NCBI GenBank assembly: GCA_003254925.1
Contig: QANZ01017293.1
Location: 100,251-164,250, forward strand
Source of the DNA: Chamaecrista fasciculata
Lineage: Eukaryota > Streptophyta > Magnoliopsida > Fabales > Fabaceae
Direction: 5' to 3'
DNA length: 64,000 nt
This document shows positions 1 through 10,337 of the stretch, piece by piece. The translations under genes were made by a program, and so were the position numbers. Position 1 is the stretch's first letter; every line of letters starts with the position of its first letter. A model generated the notes under the pieces. The model was not told the origin of the DNA and made no database searches. It saw only the letters and a list, made by a program, of their open reading frames with translations.

Positions 1-959
1 AATTTTTTTTTTTTTTTTGTATAGAGATGGTTGACAAACAAACTCAAATCATACCCTAAAAATAGGTTTTAAACCAAAAGTGAAAAAATCAAAATCATAG
101 AGGATCACTTTAAATTTTAAAACAAAAAATAAAATCTGGCCTATATATAAAGAACCAAAATAAGGTTTCAACCGTTTAAGAAAGACAGAACCATATTAAG
201 TTATTAACGTAAACGTCCTCTCTGACTGTTCGCTCAAAGTGTGCCAAAAGAATGTCAATTTCATCAGGCCTAAGAGTTTTGTCCAGCTTCATTTGGAATA
301 ATAAATATATATTCACATATGTAGTGTAAATTATTTTTAAAGATTATATTTGGATGAGATAACTTAAGGAAGAAAGTAATTTTTTTGAGATAATTATTCA
401 TTTTAACATATCAAATTTTTTTTAAAAATTAATTACTCCCAAAAATTACTTTCTCCTCTTAAATTACTTTATTCAAACACAACAAAAAGAGAGAAAAAAA
501 TATATGATATTTTGAGAGCTTAGATAAACTGAAGTGTAAAAGACAATAAACTGGTCCTCAGATCTCCTAATAATAATTAGCAGCAAACTTTTCTAACAGA
601 ATTTCTTCACAATTCAACATTCTATCCAACTCATTTCTTATTACTTTCTCTTTCTAGGAGTTTCTAGAGACTTCAACTTCAGCCTGCGACACTGCTAAAG
701 AAGATGATAATTGATTGTTTGATATTTTCTAATTTCTAGATTGTACGTGTCCAAAACCATTTTTGTTTTATTTTTCCGGATAATTTTTCGTTTTTTTTGG
801 ACTACATCTGTTTTTATAATTGTCTTTTTTGAAATTTAATATTTAATATCATGTTACATGTATTTTTATTTTTAATTATTCTTTAAAATCGAAACTAAAA
901 ACTTATAATATATATTTTCTTACAAAATATAATTATCTAATATTTTTATATTAAAATTT
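1..959. other. AT-rich intergenic sequence, no gene seen
   Basis: I see no coding region, RNA gene or bounded mobile element here. The stretch is AT-rich with short homopolymer runs and has no long open frame on either strand. Confidence 0.5.
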
Positions 960-1125
960 AAGATAAGTTACACTTTAGTACCATATAGTTTGATCCTATT
1001 TCATTTTGATATCCTTGAAGTCTCAACCCTCCTTTTTTATGAATAATTTTTTCGTTAGTTTTGAATGGAATTTGGCACGTGATCTGTACGTGGGCTCACT
1101 AAAACTCAATTTTGTCTAACATTTT
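960..1125. repeat. Dispersed repeat shared with 27590-27760
   Basis: The stretch runs from a 'tacactttagtacca' start through an 'aatttggcacgtg' block to 'actaaaactcaattttgtct'. The same order of motifs recurs at 27590-27760 (tactctgatac, aatttcgcacgtgc, actaaaactcgattttgtct). The two copies are diverged but collinear, so this is a dispersed repeat, probably one arm of a foldback element. It has no coding content. Confidence 0.45.
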
Positions 1126-1602
1126 GGCACAACAAAAGATCAAATTAGTCCCTTAAGTATGGTGTGAATTTCAAATTGATCCATTATGTTTCATTTGTTT
1201 CATAATTATCCTATATGTTTCTATAATTTTTCAAATTGGTCCAAAAAATATTGAATATAGTCATATCTCTCTCATTTCAAATTTCAATACGATAAATATA
1301 GAGTTACATGTTTCGTTCGACGAGTATTTTAAGACCGTCAACAAAAGAGATCAGATCGAGTCCTAAAAGTAGGCAACTCGTTTTATGGTCAAACCAGCAA
1401 AATTGATTATATCTCTCTCGTTTCAAGTCCAAAAGTGACGAGTTTGAAACTATGTGCAAATTTTTGAAAAGAAATAACTAGAAAATAAGTTAATTTGAGA
1501 GTAATTTAAAAAATTATCAAAAAAAATGTACGATCAATTTAAACGAAAAGAAACATAAGAGACCACCACCTCATGTATAAAGAATCAATTTAAAATTTTG
1601 GC
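1126..1602. mobile_element. Foldback (long inverted repeat) element, family A
   Basis: The two ends are imperfect inverted repeats: a left 'caaattagtcccttaagtat' type end against a right end that reads similarly in reverse complement. The interior carries the family signature 'gtcatatctctct' plus 'cgacgag' blocks, which is also seen at 16079-16947, 26089-26758, 38156-39698, 47644-48102 and 58040-58372. It is closest to the copy at 47644. The exact ends and target duplication are not clear here. It is non-coding. Confidence 0.5.
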
Positions 1603-1664
1603 CCTTTTATTACAAATAAAGTAGCAATATCTTTGAGTGCATCACTCCAAATTTGTACAACTTC

Positions 1665-3520
1665 GGCTTAGTTCGTCTGCGCTTATAATAAAATCCGTTC
1701 TGATTATAATCAGAGTATGATTATGATCAAAGTTGATTATTTGTGTATTGGTGTTTGGATGAAAGTTGATTATTTGGTGTGAAATTATTAAAATGGGTAT
1801 GTAATGATTGTGGTTGGTAGATAGAAGGGTAAGGAAATTGATAAATTGTATAGGTTAGAAATGGAAGAAAAAGTTAAAAAAATAAGATGTGGTTTGATTA
1901 TAATCAAATTGTGTTTGGATGTGATTGTTACTTTTAAAAAAATCAGATTGTGCCACTGTTTGCCTTGGGAATCGTGAAAATATGATTATAATCGTAGGCA
2001 ACTTGTGAGGTGCTTATTTGGTTTGGTCGACCATTATATTTTTGCCTCCAAAATGGTAGACCAAAAGGACTAAAGTGTAGTATTTTTTCGAATCAGATCC
2101 CCGACATTCGGTGGACCACAAAAAAAATGGTCCACCATTTGGCACAAGATGAGAGAGAATACAAAACTGCATCGGACCCGAAATTTTTATTCAATTTCAC
2201 ATAAACTTTACGATGCATTCATCCTCTCTCATCTCTCTCGTCATTGACATTTCTTTCTCCACATTGGCCACCGCTTGCTTATTTGATCTCGCTGTTGGGC
2301 TTAGTCATTGAAAGTCCCACATCAGTTGGGAAAAACATTGAGGGGGTGTGAGGCTTGTATAAATATGAGTGAGATATGAGCTTCTAAGGCACCACAACTC
2401 ACAAAGAAATCCTAATGGGTGTATTGGGGTTTGGGTAGTTGTGAGTCATTTTTGTATCAATTCTACTAGCCTTTGAGTGTGAAAGGGTTTGGGTAGTTGT
2501 GAGAGAGGGTTTTCAATTTTTCTGTTCAAAAATTGTATTGAGGAGGGTTTGTAATTTTTTCCGTGCAAAAATTACAAATAGTGAATTTTGTCCCAGAGGG
2601 GACCGTGGAGTAGGTCTTGAGGCACCGAACCACGTTAAAGTTTTGTGTTCGTTTCTCTGTTTCTTCTTCCTTTATTTCTTGTGTGGGTTGCGCTTCCGCC
2701 CAACACTCGCCGCCGCCACCAAACTCGAGATTGAAAGCATCTACATCTTCTTCCCCATGCGACGCTTGAATTTCATAGTGATTGTCGTCGACATTGTCGC
2801 TGCCAAGGACTTTCCGACGGCATAGGTGGAGGAAGAGAAGGAGAATCCTTAATCGGTAATTGCGGCATTTTCGATAAAATTGAGTCAAGATTTCAATAGA
2901 GACTATCAAAATCAAAATCTGTAAAAAAAGGTTATGGGTTCCATAGTTTTCATGTTCCAGTTTTTTTTTTAACTTGTTATGATGAAGCATAAGATGATTT
3001 GGTGAGAATTGTTCAAATGTTTGTGCCTAATCTACACTTTCCTCCACACCCTTCTTCTAAGTTCTAACCTCAACCCCCCGCGTACGCGTAAGTCATCGCC
3101 ACAGATCAATGGAGAGGAGAGAGATGACCAAGTGACAGAGAATGAAAGAGGTGAATGTTTGTTCTAAAACGATTTTAGCCCAAGACAAAATAATTTGAAC
3201 AAAATAACATTTTACCCTAAGATATCAATTTCAGTCCTAAAATAATTTGGACAAAATAACATTTTAGCCCAAAACAATAATGAGTATTTACATCATGGCC
3301 CCTCATTAAAGTAAATGACTATTTTGCCCTTATGATGAGTGATTGAATGTATTAAACTATAGGTAATTATAGGTATATATGTAGGGGTATAAGTGTAATT
3401 GAGTGTGTTTGATTATAAAAAGATCATAATTATAATTTGATCAGAAAAAAAACGCAAACAAACATACTTATTACAATTATAATCAGAGCAGATTATAATC
3501 AAAGCGCAAACGAACAGGCC
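1665..3520. mobile_element. Candidate DNA transposon with GGC(C/T)T-type inverted ends
   Basis: The left end 'ggcttagttcgtctgcgc' and the right end (reverse complement 'ggcctgttcgtttgcgc') form imperfect terminal inverted repeats. Both are followed inwards by 'gattataatc' blocks. A 3-bp TTC flanks both sides (1662-1664 and 3521-3523). Three-base duplications and GGCCTGTT-like ends suggest PIF/Harbinger, although TTC is not the usual TTA/TAA. The interior holds an LTR-like remnant and no transposase I could recognise. Confidence 0.35.
2300..2700 (+). repeat. LTR retrotransposon remnant (Ty1/copia-like LTR)
   Basis: A stretch with 'gaaagtcccacatcagttgg', a downstream 'gtataaatatgag' TATA-like box, 'ggaccgtggagtaggt' and 'ccgaaccacgttaaa' looks like the promoter, R and U5 parts of a plant copia-type LTR. 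No gag-pol follows, so it is a solo or truncated LTR. It lies inside the larger candidate DNA transposon at 1665-3520. The call rests on sequence resemblance only. Confidence 0.35.
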
Positions 3521-3650
3521 TTCCTTCATATCCTAATATAAAATATATCAAATGACATCGAGATTGGTTTTCGTGAGATTCCTTAATCTATTTATTGTAA
3601 ATAAATAAACCCACTAAACGATTATTAGATACATAATTATATATATATAT

Positions 3651-4706
3651 CAGTGTTGTAAAACCCGGACCGGACCGGCCGGTCCGACCGGGAGCCGAAG
3701 AGTAACACGGTCTGGTTCAACCCAAAGAACCAAAGTCAGGGTTGGACCGGACTGGACCGGGAAAAACCGGCCCAAAACCAGAAAAACCGGGTCCACCCGG
3801 TGGACCGGCGGTTCAACCCAATTTTTTTTTTTTTTTTTTTAGCAGAGGAGGAGGAGGAACAATCTCAGATCGGACCTTCTGTAAGCAGAGGAGGAGGAAA
3901 CTGAAGGCGTTCTGGCGAGTGGGCCTTTCATCCAGTGTCCCCATCGTCCTTCGCCGATGAGGAATCTTCGTCGTTCTGGCGTTCTGTAAGCAGAGGAGGA
4001 GGAATCTTCAGCATCGGTGCCATCAGGACCTTCCTTCAGCGGCGACAATGCTTCCACCAGCCTCAAGCTTCCCGATCTCGCAATGAACAACTCAGGTGGC
4101 GGAGCATGGTGTTTCTTCCTTCGCCGGAGTAAACTAGACATCGGAGAAGCAGACCTTGCTAGACTCTTGGCTCTCGACCTTCCCGGAGATAGCCCTCTGA
4201 CGACCTCCTCTTTCAGCGCCGAAAAGAACCCTTGCTTCCTCTCCATCGCCGCCGTGAAGAGAGACTGAGAGAGGCTATTGAAGAAAAAAGGAGACAGAGA
4301 GAGTGGAAAAGTGAAGGAAAGAGAGGCTATTGAAAAAAAAAAAAGAAGAAAGAAAGAGAGAGAGAGAATGTCGTTGTGGAAATTTGCAATTTTTTTTTTT
4401 GGTCAACAGTTGTGGAATGTGGATTGGATCTGTTTGTTTTTTTTTGTCTAAGAATTGTTTTTTTTTTTTTTTTGCCTGGATTGGATCTATTTGTTAGAGG
4501 GAACAAATGGAGACAATAAAAACTAATTAAGCTTAGAAAAGGAAAGTGTATGTATAAGCAGTGAGAGCAAATGGTTTATATTTAATATATTTAAAATAAT
4601 TATTTATTGCGTCCGGTCCGACCGAACGGTTCGACCGGTTTAACCAATCAGACCGTGAACCGAACACTTGTCCGAGTCTTTGTCCGGTTCGGTTATGACA
4701 ACACTG
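3651..4706. mobile_element. Non-autonomous hAT element carrying a gene fragment
   Basis: The ends are perfect 9-bp inverted repeats, CAGTGTTGT and ACAACACTG, flanked by ATATATAT on both sides. That fits an 8-bp hAT target duplication, although the flank is low-complexity. Subterminal regions are rich in 'accgg' motifs in opposite orientations. A second, shorter copy lies at 38166-38896. The interior at 3839-4246 holds a minus-strand coding fragment resembling a host gene and no transposase, so this is a Pack-type element. Confidence 0.7.
3839..4246 (-). pseudogene. Captured gene fragment resembling the N-terminus of a DUF620 protein
   Basis: A 135-codon minus-strand frame lies wholly inside the hAT element. 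It begins MERKQGFFSALKEEVVRGLS, continues with a Ser/Arg-rich stretch, 'SPMSSLLRRRKK' and 'ARSGSLR', then 'GHWMKGPLARTPSVSS' and 'YRRSDLRL'. From memory this order matches the N-terminal region of plant DUF620 proteins, where a 'LLGVMGAPLAP'-like block should follow. Here the frame runs into a Leu-rich stop instead. The 'gcagaggaggagga' segment is repeated three times, suggesting internal duplication. It is most likely a truncated transduplicate. Confidence 0.55.
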
Positions 4707-5173
4707 ATATATATATATATATATATATTTTAAGAAAAACCTTTAAAACATGTGAAATCTGATAAGCAACCTTCCTAAATTCAGAGAACTCATATTATTG
4801 TCCTTTCATTGAATTGGAGGAACCATGTCAAACATTAATTGACTTTTGTCGTTAACCTCCTCTAAGGGAACAACTAGAAGTCAATGCAACTTCAATTCTT
4901 TTGTTTGGTAGGACCTACCATTCTCTTATACCCTAACATTTTACAACATCAACAACGAAAAAAATGGTAAAATAAAAAAACAACACTAAAAAGCTACTCA
5001 TATAATATTTCTATGTTTTGAAGTTATCTTGAAGCATTCGTACTTCATTCACTTTGAGCCTTTCAAGAATGTATTTATATCACATTTGTCCATTATTATT
5101 TCTGATCCATTCTTCTTCCTCTCTCTTCTATTCAAATTGCCATTGCTGGAAAAAAGGAAAAAAAAAAAAACCC

Positions 5174-7503
5174 ATGGGCAAACGCCGCAGAAAGAGTACT
5201 TCTGCTTCTTGCACTGAATCTGAAGGTGAAAGTTCCTCTCTTTTTTCCTTTTTAGTACCAAATACAATTCTGGGTTCTTCTTTAATTACTTTTTTTCTCT
5301 GTTATATTTCCAATTATGGGTTCTTCTTCCCCATCTCAGGTTCTAGTGTTTTTTCTTTCACTTACTTCTCTTCCACCTTTTTGCTTAAAACTCTGTGACC
5401 TGAGAGATAATTCTGCATGCAAATCTTGTCCTTCTTAATTATTTTCTTTCATTTTAGCACCAAATTTGATTATGGGTTCTGCCTTTTATTTCTCTTAAAC
5501 CTGTTTCTTTTTAAGAACTTTTTTTTTCCTGGATCGATACTCTTATATTTTCCTCAATTTAATTGAGTGATTAGTACAAAATCCATTTTTTTTATGAACA
5601 CAGAAAGTTTAGATGAATTGAATATTAGAAAATCACCAAGATCAGAATATGCTTATAGGTTCAATAAGTGTTTATTAAAATATTTACAGATTGCTTACTT
5701 ATTAATAAAATCTTTACATTAACAACAGAAATAAAATTCACAAACCTCCATCAACTGGATCAACCACCTTCCTTCATCTGCTTAATGTTTTCTTCCACGT
5801 TCTTTTGCTTCTCACACACCACCACCTAACAGCTAGCCTTATTATGTTTAGATCAAAGAAAATTGTGAAAAAATAAAAGAAAATATATTTGAAAGTTAGA
5901 AAATGTACCTCAAAATCAATTTTTTATTTTTCTTACTATTGTTTCTCTTTCTCCTGAATCTATTAAACATACAAAGTTACCAAAGATTTTACTTGCAAAC
6001 CGACAAAAAATAAAATCAACCCTAGGCCTAGCCTAGTCCTGGTATTAGATTATATGTCTTTTTACCGTTTTACTTTAACTAAATCTTTTTACTGTTTTAG
6101 ATTACATGTCTGATCTAATTATAATAACAGAGTCTCTCAATAAGAATGGTTATATTTATAAAATTTTAAATTCAGAAATTTAGTTAAATAATATCATATC
6201 AAACTACTTACCATTTAAATTAATCTTTTAACCACAATAGTCCCATGAGTACTGAGTTGATTTTAGAAAAAACAATATTGACACTATGGAGACACATACA
6301 TACATATATATGATTAATAAAGACTGAATTATTAAACAACGTATTTCATGCTGACAGAGGTAAGCAGCATTGAGTGGGAGTTGATTAACATGTCAGAGCA
6401 AGAAAAAGATCTCATCCATAGAATGTACACACTTGTTGGAGACAGGTGAGTGATCCTTCATAAACTCACTTCCCATCAATATTTGTTCTAACATAAATCT
6501 TCTATAGAACATTATTGATGAAGTGCTGAGAGAGAAGAAAATACTAGAGAGAGAAAGTGTCAGAGGTGTGAGTCTTAGTGTCTCATTGACACTTTTTCTC
6601 TCCGATGATTTTTTTTCTCTCAACACTTCACTTATAGTATGTTATAAGAAATTCAAATTCTATATGTTCTAACTAGTTATAGTTATTGTTTTTGTTTTGT
6701 GGAGTTTATATATATAGAAAAAATTACATTATTATTGAAATTAGAAAAGTTTATGTGCATTCCTTAGATCTAGCTCTTTATATTGAGATTTGTGTAATAA
6801 AATTTATTATACAAATCTCAATATAAAAAAAATAATCTAACAGATAAAAATTAGAATACAATGGCCCTTTCCTTTACAAGTCATGACTCATGTTACAACT
6901 AAGGAACTAATATTATGACATATTGGTACTTTATTCTTTTAAAAGTGATATTTCGGTACCTCGTTCTTTACACTATTAACACTTTGAATATTTTGTTCTA
7001 TGGACCGATTTCACTTCGGTACCTTGTTTTTTCACGATTTGTTACCCTGTTCTATCTTTTTTAGGGTATTAAAGTGTTAACGGTACAAAAGAGAGTACCA
7101 AAATGTCAATAGGGTACTAAAATGTTAGCAATGCAAAGAATATGAGACCAAAGTGTCACTTTTAAAAGAACATGATACTAAAGTGAAATTGGTTCATAGA
7201 ACAGAGTATCAAAGTGTAATTTACCTTTAAATTTATATATAAGTTTAATAATTAACTATTACAGATACCTGACTATTGATATGTATTAATAATTAATTAC
7301 CTAACTATTACAGATTTTTTTTAATATTTGTCTAAATATTTTAAGTATGATTATGCATTTATGGGAAAATGATTATTAGTAATTGTGACAGGTGGGGTCT
7401 TATAGCTGGGCGCTTACCGGGAAGAAAAGCTGAGGAGATAGAGAGGTTTTGGATTATGACATACGGAAATATGTATGCCACCCAAAGGAGAAAAGATTCT
7501 TAA
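5174..7503 (+). CDS. R3-MYB single-repeat transcription repressor (CPC/TRY/ETC type)
   Basis: Three exons, 5174-5225, 6358-6445 and 7392-7503, join with GT-AG borders into an 83-residue protein, the usual size for this family. After a basic start (MGKRRRKST) comes one R3 MYB repeat, from about 'SSIEWELINMSEQEKDLI' to 'GRKAEEIERFWIM'. The bHLH-binding signature [D/E]L-x2-R-x3-L-x6-L-x3-R is complete (DLIHRMYTLVGDRWGLIAGR). There is no R2 repeat or activation domain. In Arabidopsis such proteins compete with R2R3-MYBs for GL3/EGL3-type bHLH partners. They thereby repress trichome fate, promote root-hair fate and can dampen flavonoid genes. The 'EVSSIEWE' block is TRY/ETC-like. Intron 2 contains a foldback repeat. 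Orthology within CPC/TRY/ETC is not resolved. Confidence 0.93.
6893..7240. repeat. Foldback repeat in intron 2 of the R3-MYB gene
   Basis: Left-arm blocks such as 'cttttaaaagtgatatttc' and 'tctatggaccgatttcactt' reappear inverted on the right as 'aaagtgtcacttttaaaaga' and 'aaagtgaaattggttcatag'. The arms are imperfect and meet near 7060. It is non-coding and resembles the other 'gtacc/ggtac' inverted repeats in the window. Its ends are not sharply defined. Confidence 0.55.
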
Positions 7504-7977
7504 TCTTAGTATTAATTGACAATTAATGACCCATCATATGTCTTATATATGTACATCAAATTAATTTCTTTCTTAGTTATTTCTTTGACCCCACAAAAAA
7601 AAAAAGTATTTCTTTCCGGTTCCATTAATTTCATTACCGACCACTCAAATCTTTATGTCTTTCTTCATTTTTAAAATAGTAAAATTTGATGTCTTTCACT
7701 CTGTTTTGATTTTCAGATTAAACGTATATATTTTTTTTTTAATAAAAATTAAGGTATTCACCATCCAAAACAGTAATTAATTTTTTCGTGCATGTCCTGA
7801 TTTAAGGGTAAACCATTGACCACATAATATTTTTCATACTCCTTAAGTGAGATTCGAACCTCCACCATTTGATTAAAGGATCAAGCGAATGCCAATTTGA
7901 CTGATATATATTTTAAAAAATAAATATTAACTAAATCATATTTATTTTAAAAATATTTGCCAATATATATTTTGTTT

Positions 7978-8260
7978 TGCGACGCATGGGTGATTTTTTA
8001 TTTTGCCACAAGTCGCTACCACTAGGAACAACTTGCGGCAAGCATTTTTTGCACGCAAGTTGCTACCACCTGTAGCGACTTGCGTGCAGAAAAAGGTTGT
8101 CGCAAGTCGCTCCAGGTGGTAACGACTTGCGGCATATTAAATGCTAACAGATTTGTGTTGGGCTCGCTACAAGTTGCTTCCAGCTGGAGCGACTTGTGTG
8201 CAAAAGTGCTTGCCGCAAGTTACTCCCGATAGCAGTGACTTGCGGCAAAACAAAAAAAGT
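7978..8260. repeat. Array of five hairpins around a GCAAGTCGCT core
   Basis: Five inverted-repeat units of about 36-40 bp occur in a row, at roughly 8004-8040, 8051-8087, 8098-8133, 8166-8201 and 8210-8247. Each pairs a 'gcaagtcgct' type arm with an 'agcgacttgc' type arm around a short GC-rich loop. The best stem is GCACGCAAGTTGCTAC with GTAGCGACTTGCGTGC. The array is much more GC-rich than its surroundings. It ends in 'gcggcaaaacaaaaaaa', loosely mirrored by 'tttgttttgc' at the left. It could be the subterminal repeat region of a CACTA-like element or a short satellite. No coding capacity is visible. Confidence 0.65.
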
Positions 8261-9384
8261 TTAGGGTATTGTTCAAATCAAACTGAAAAAATATATAATA
8301 TACATTGAATACTGAATATTAGATAACGTAAGAACTAGTAAAAAGTTAAAATTTATCAAATTTCAGGTGAATACGGTTTATATTGCCTCAACTAATCGAT
8401 ATTCATTCAAAATGAATAAACCATTATGATAGTCGATATTCGATACCTTATAATATAAATATTTTATTATATTTTATCTATTTGATATTATATTTTTTTA
8501 TTAATTTATTTTAATTATCGTATATATTTAATTTTTAAATTATGATATCCTATTTTATATCTATTATTTTGAAGTTTTTCAAATATTTCTAATACTCGTT
8601 AGATACCAACTATTCAATAAGTATGAATACGAATACTAATTTAGTAGTTAAGATAAATAGATATGAATACGGATAATAATAAAATTCTACCTTATCCATG
8701 GTCAACCCTATAAAATAGTGAACTCAGGACAATCCATCTTAAACTCAATTCAATTCCTAAACATTCTTAATTGTGCGTTTGTCTTGGTACTTACATTCAT
8801 GCACATGGTTGCATCTATTCTTTCAGATGCATCAAACCACAAATCCAACGACCAGCTTCCAGTCAGTTTCATTTAAGTCTTTGTTCCCAAAGTTGGTGGT
8901 GAGGTTAGTTAGTTCAAAAGAAAAAAAAAATTTCATGAAATTCATTACTAAGGTCCATGCTGAAGAAGTTTCTACTATGCAGGTCGGTTTAATTAACTTC
9001 AACCAAAGCTGCTTTGCAATATCAATATTTCTATGTGGCACAGTAGAATTAGAAGGAATTTTATTGCGGGACTCATACGAGTCCCATATTGGGTGGTTGG
9101 TAGAAGACAAGACATCATACAAAATATTAGATTTTTCAATCTCAACAGTAGTTAACTAAAGTATCATAGTATAAATATTTAAGAGAATCACACCCTAAAA
9201 ATTAAGTGTTAAAAATTAGAAAATTCAAAATCTTTACCACATGATGTGGAACTGGTATAAGGAAAAGAAGTCAAAGAAAATTTCTTATCTTTAAGAGGAC
9301 CATTCCACTGCCACACATATTTCCAAATTCTGTTGGACAGGAAAAATTCAACAATATCGTCACAAACCAAAAGGGGAAGTCTAA
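8261..9384. other. Intergenic, no gene recognised
   Basis: This is AT-rich sequence. A 128-codon open frame at 8773-9159 shows no motif I recognise and no supporting splice structure, so I do not call a gene. Confidence 0.4.
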
Positions 9385-9924
9385 GGCTCCGTTTGGTACC
9401 CATGAAATGAGTTTTACAATGTAAAAGAGCACGGATTACAAGATTTTCATGTGTTTGGTATGGTAATTTGAGCTATGTAAAGTGGATTATAATGTAAAGG
9501 GTTTTACATTACATAGGCCATTTTTCTTTAGTTCACATTTCTGATGTAATCCAAGTCTACCTAGGGAATTATAGTAGAATTCCTAATTTGCCCCTCTCAC
9601 TCCCATCCCATCTCCTCCCCAAATGGTGAACGGCGGCGCCGACGACCACCGTGGGCGGCGGCGCCGACCACCGTGTACGGCTGCGCCGGCCACCGTGGAC
9701 GGCGGTGATGGGCGGCGGCGGCGGCGGTCTGGTGGTGGTTGTGGGAAGGGCATTTTTGTCATTTTTTTCTATATCTATTTTACTTTCCCTCCCCTACCTT
9801 TTTATACCAAACACTTTCAATTTTTACCTACTTTACATCCCCTCAACTACTTTTCCTTTCCCTCACAATTTTTCTCTTGTAAAACTCTTTCCTTTACATA
9901 CTTCACATACTACCAAACAGAGCC
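9385..9924. mobile_element. PIF/Harbinger (Tourist-like) element with GC-rich cargo
   Basis: The terminal inverted repeats are GGCTCCGTTTGGTA and (right end) TACCAAACAGAGCC. They are flanked by the canonical 3-bp TAA at 9382-9384 and 9925-9927. Length is 540 bp. The interior at about 9620-9765 is an abruptly GC-rich 'ggcggcgcc' repeat unlike the AT-rich arms. It could be captured gene sequence or an expanded simple repeat. No transposase is present. Confidence 0.75.
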
Positions 9925-10337
9925 TAAAGGTTTGCATTGAGTAAGAGGGTATAGCATTGATCAATTGATAATGAAATTAATTAAGATGGTTCTTCCAGCA
10001 AAATTCAACATTTTAGTCTTCCAATTACTCAATCTACTTTTGATCTTAACAATAAAATTGTAAGTACGCTTAGAAATCCAGTTAGAATTTAGAACTAAAA
10101 GTGAGAAAAATATAAAAGTAGACCACAACTAGTACAGTACAACTGCAGAAGAACCTCATTACAAACTTAAGTACAAGAAAACTCTCTCACCTAACATCAT
10201 TCATAGGCAAGTTACCATAGTCTTTCATCTATGAAGAACATAACTTGTTATTCCTCTTATCTTTTCTTTGATGCTAGTTAGGATCCACAACTACCCTCTA
10301 ACCATTTCACAAACTATGCTGTTATTTTCCTAAAGAT

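Noticed and set aside
2526..2990. A 154-codon minus-strand open frame
   Set aside because: It runs antisense through the LTR-like remnant and has no family motif. Its composition is explained by the retrotransposon sequence.
8773..9159. A 128-codon plus-strand open frame
   Set aside because: No motif was recognised. A comparable frame exists on the opposite strand, and no splice partner or promoter signal was found.
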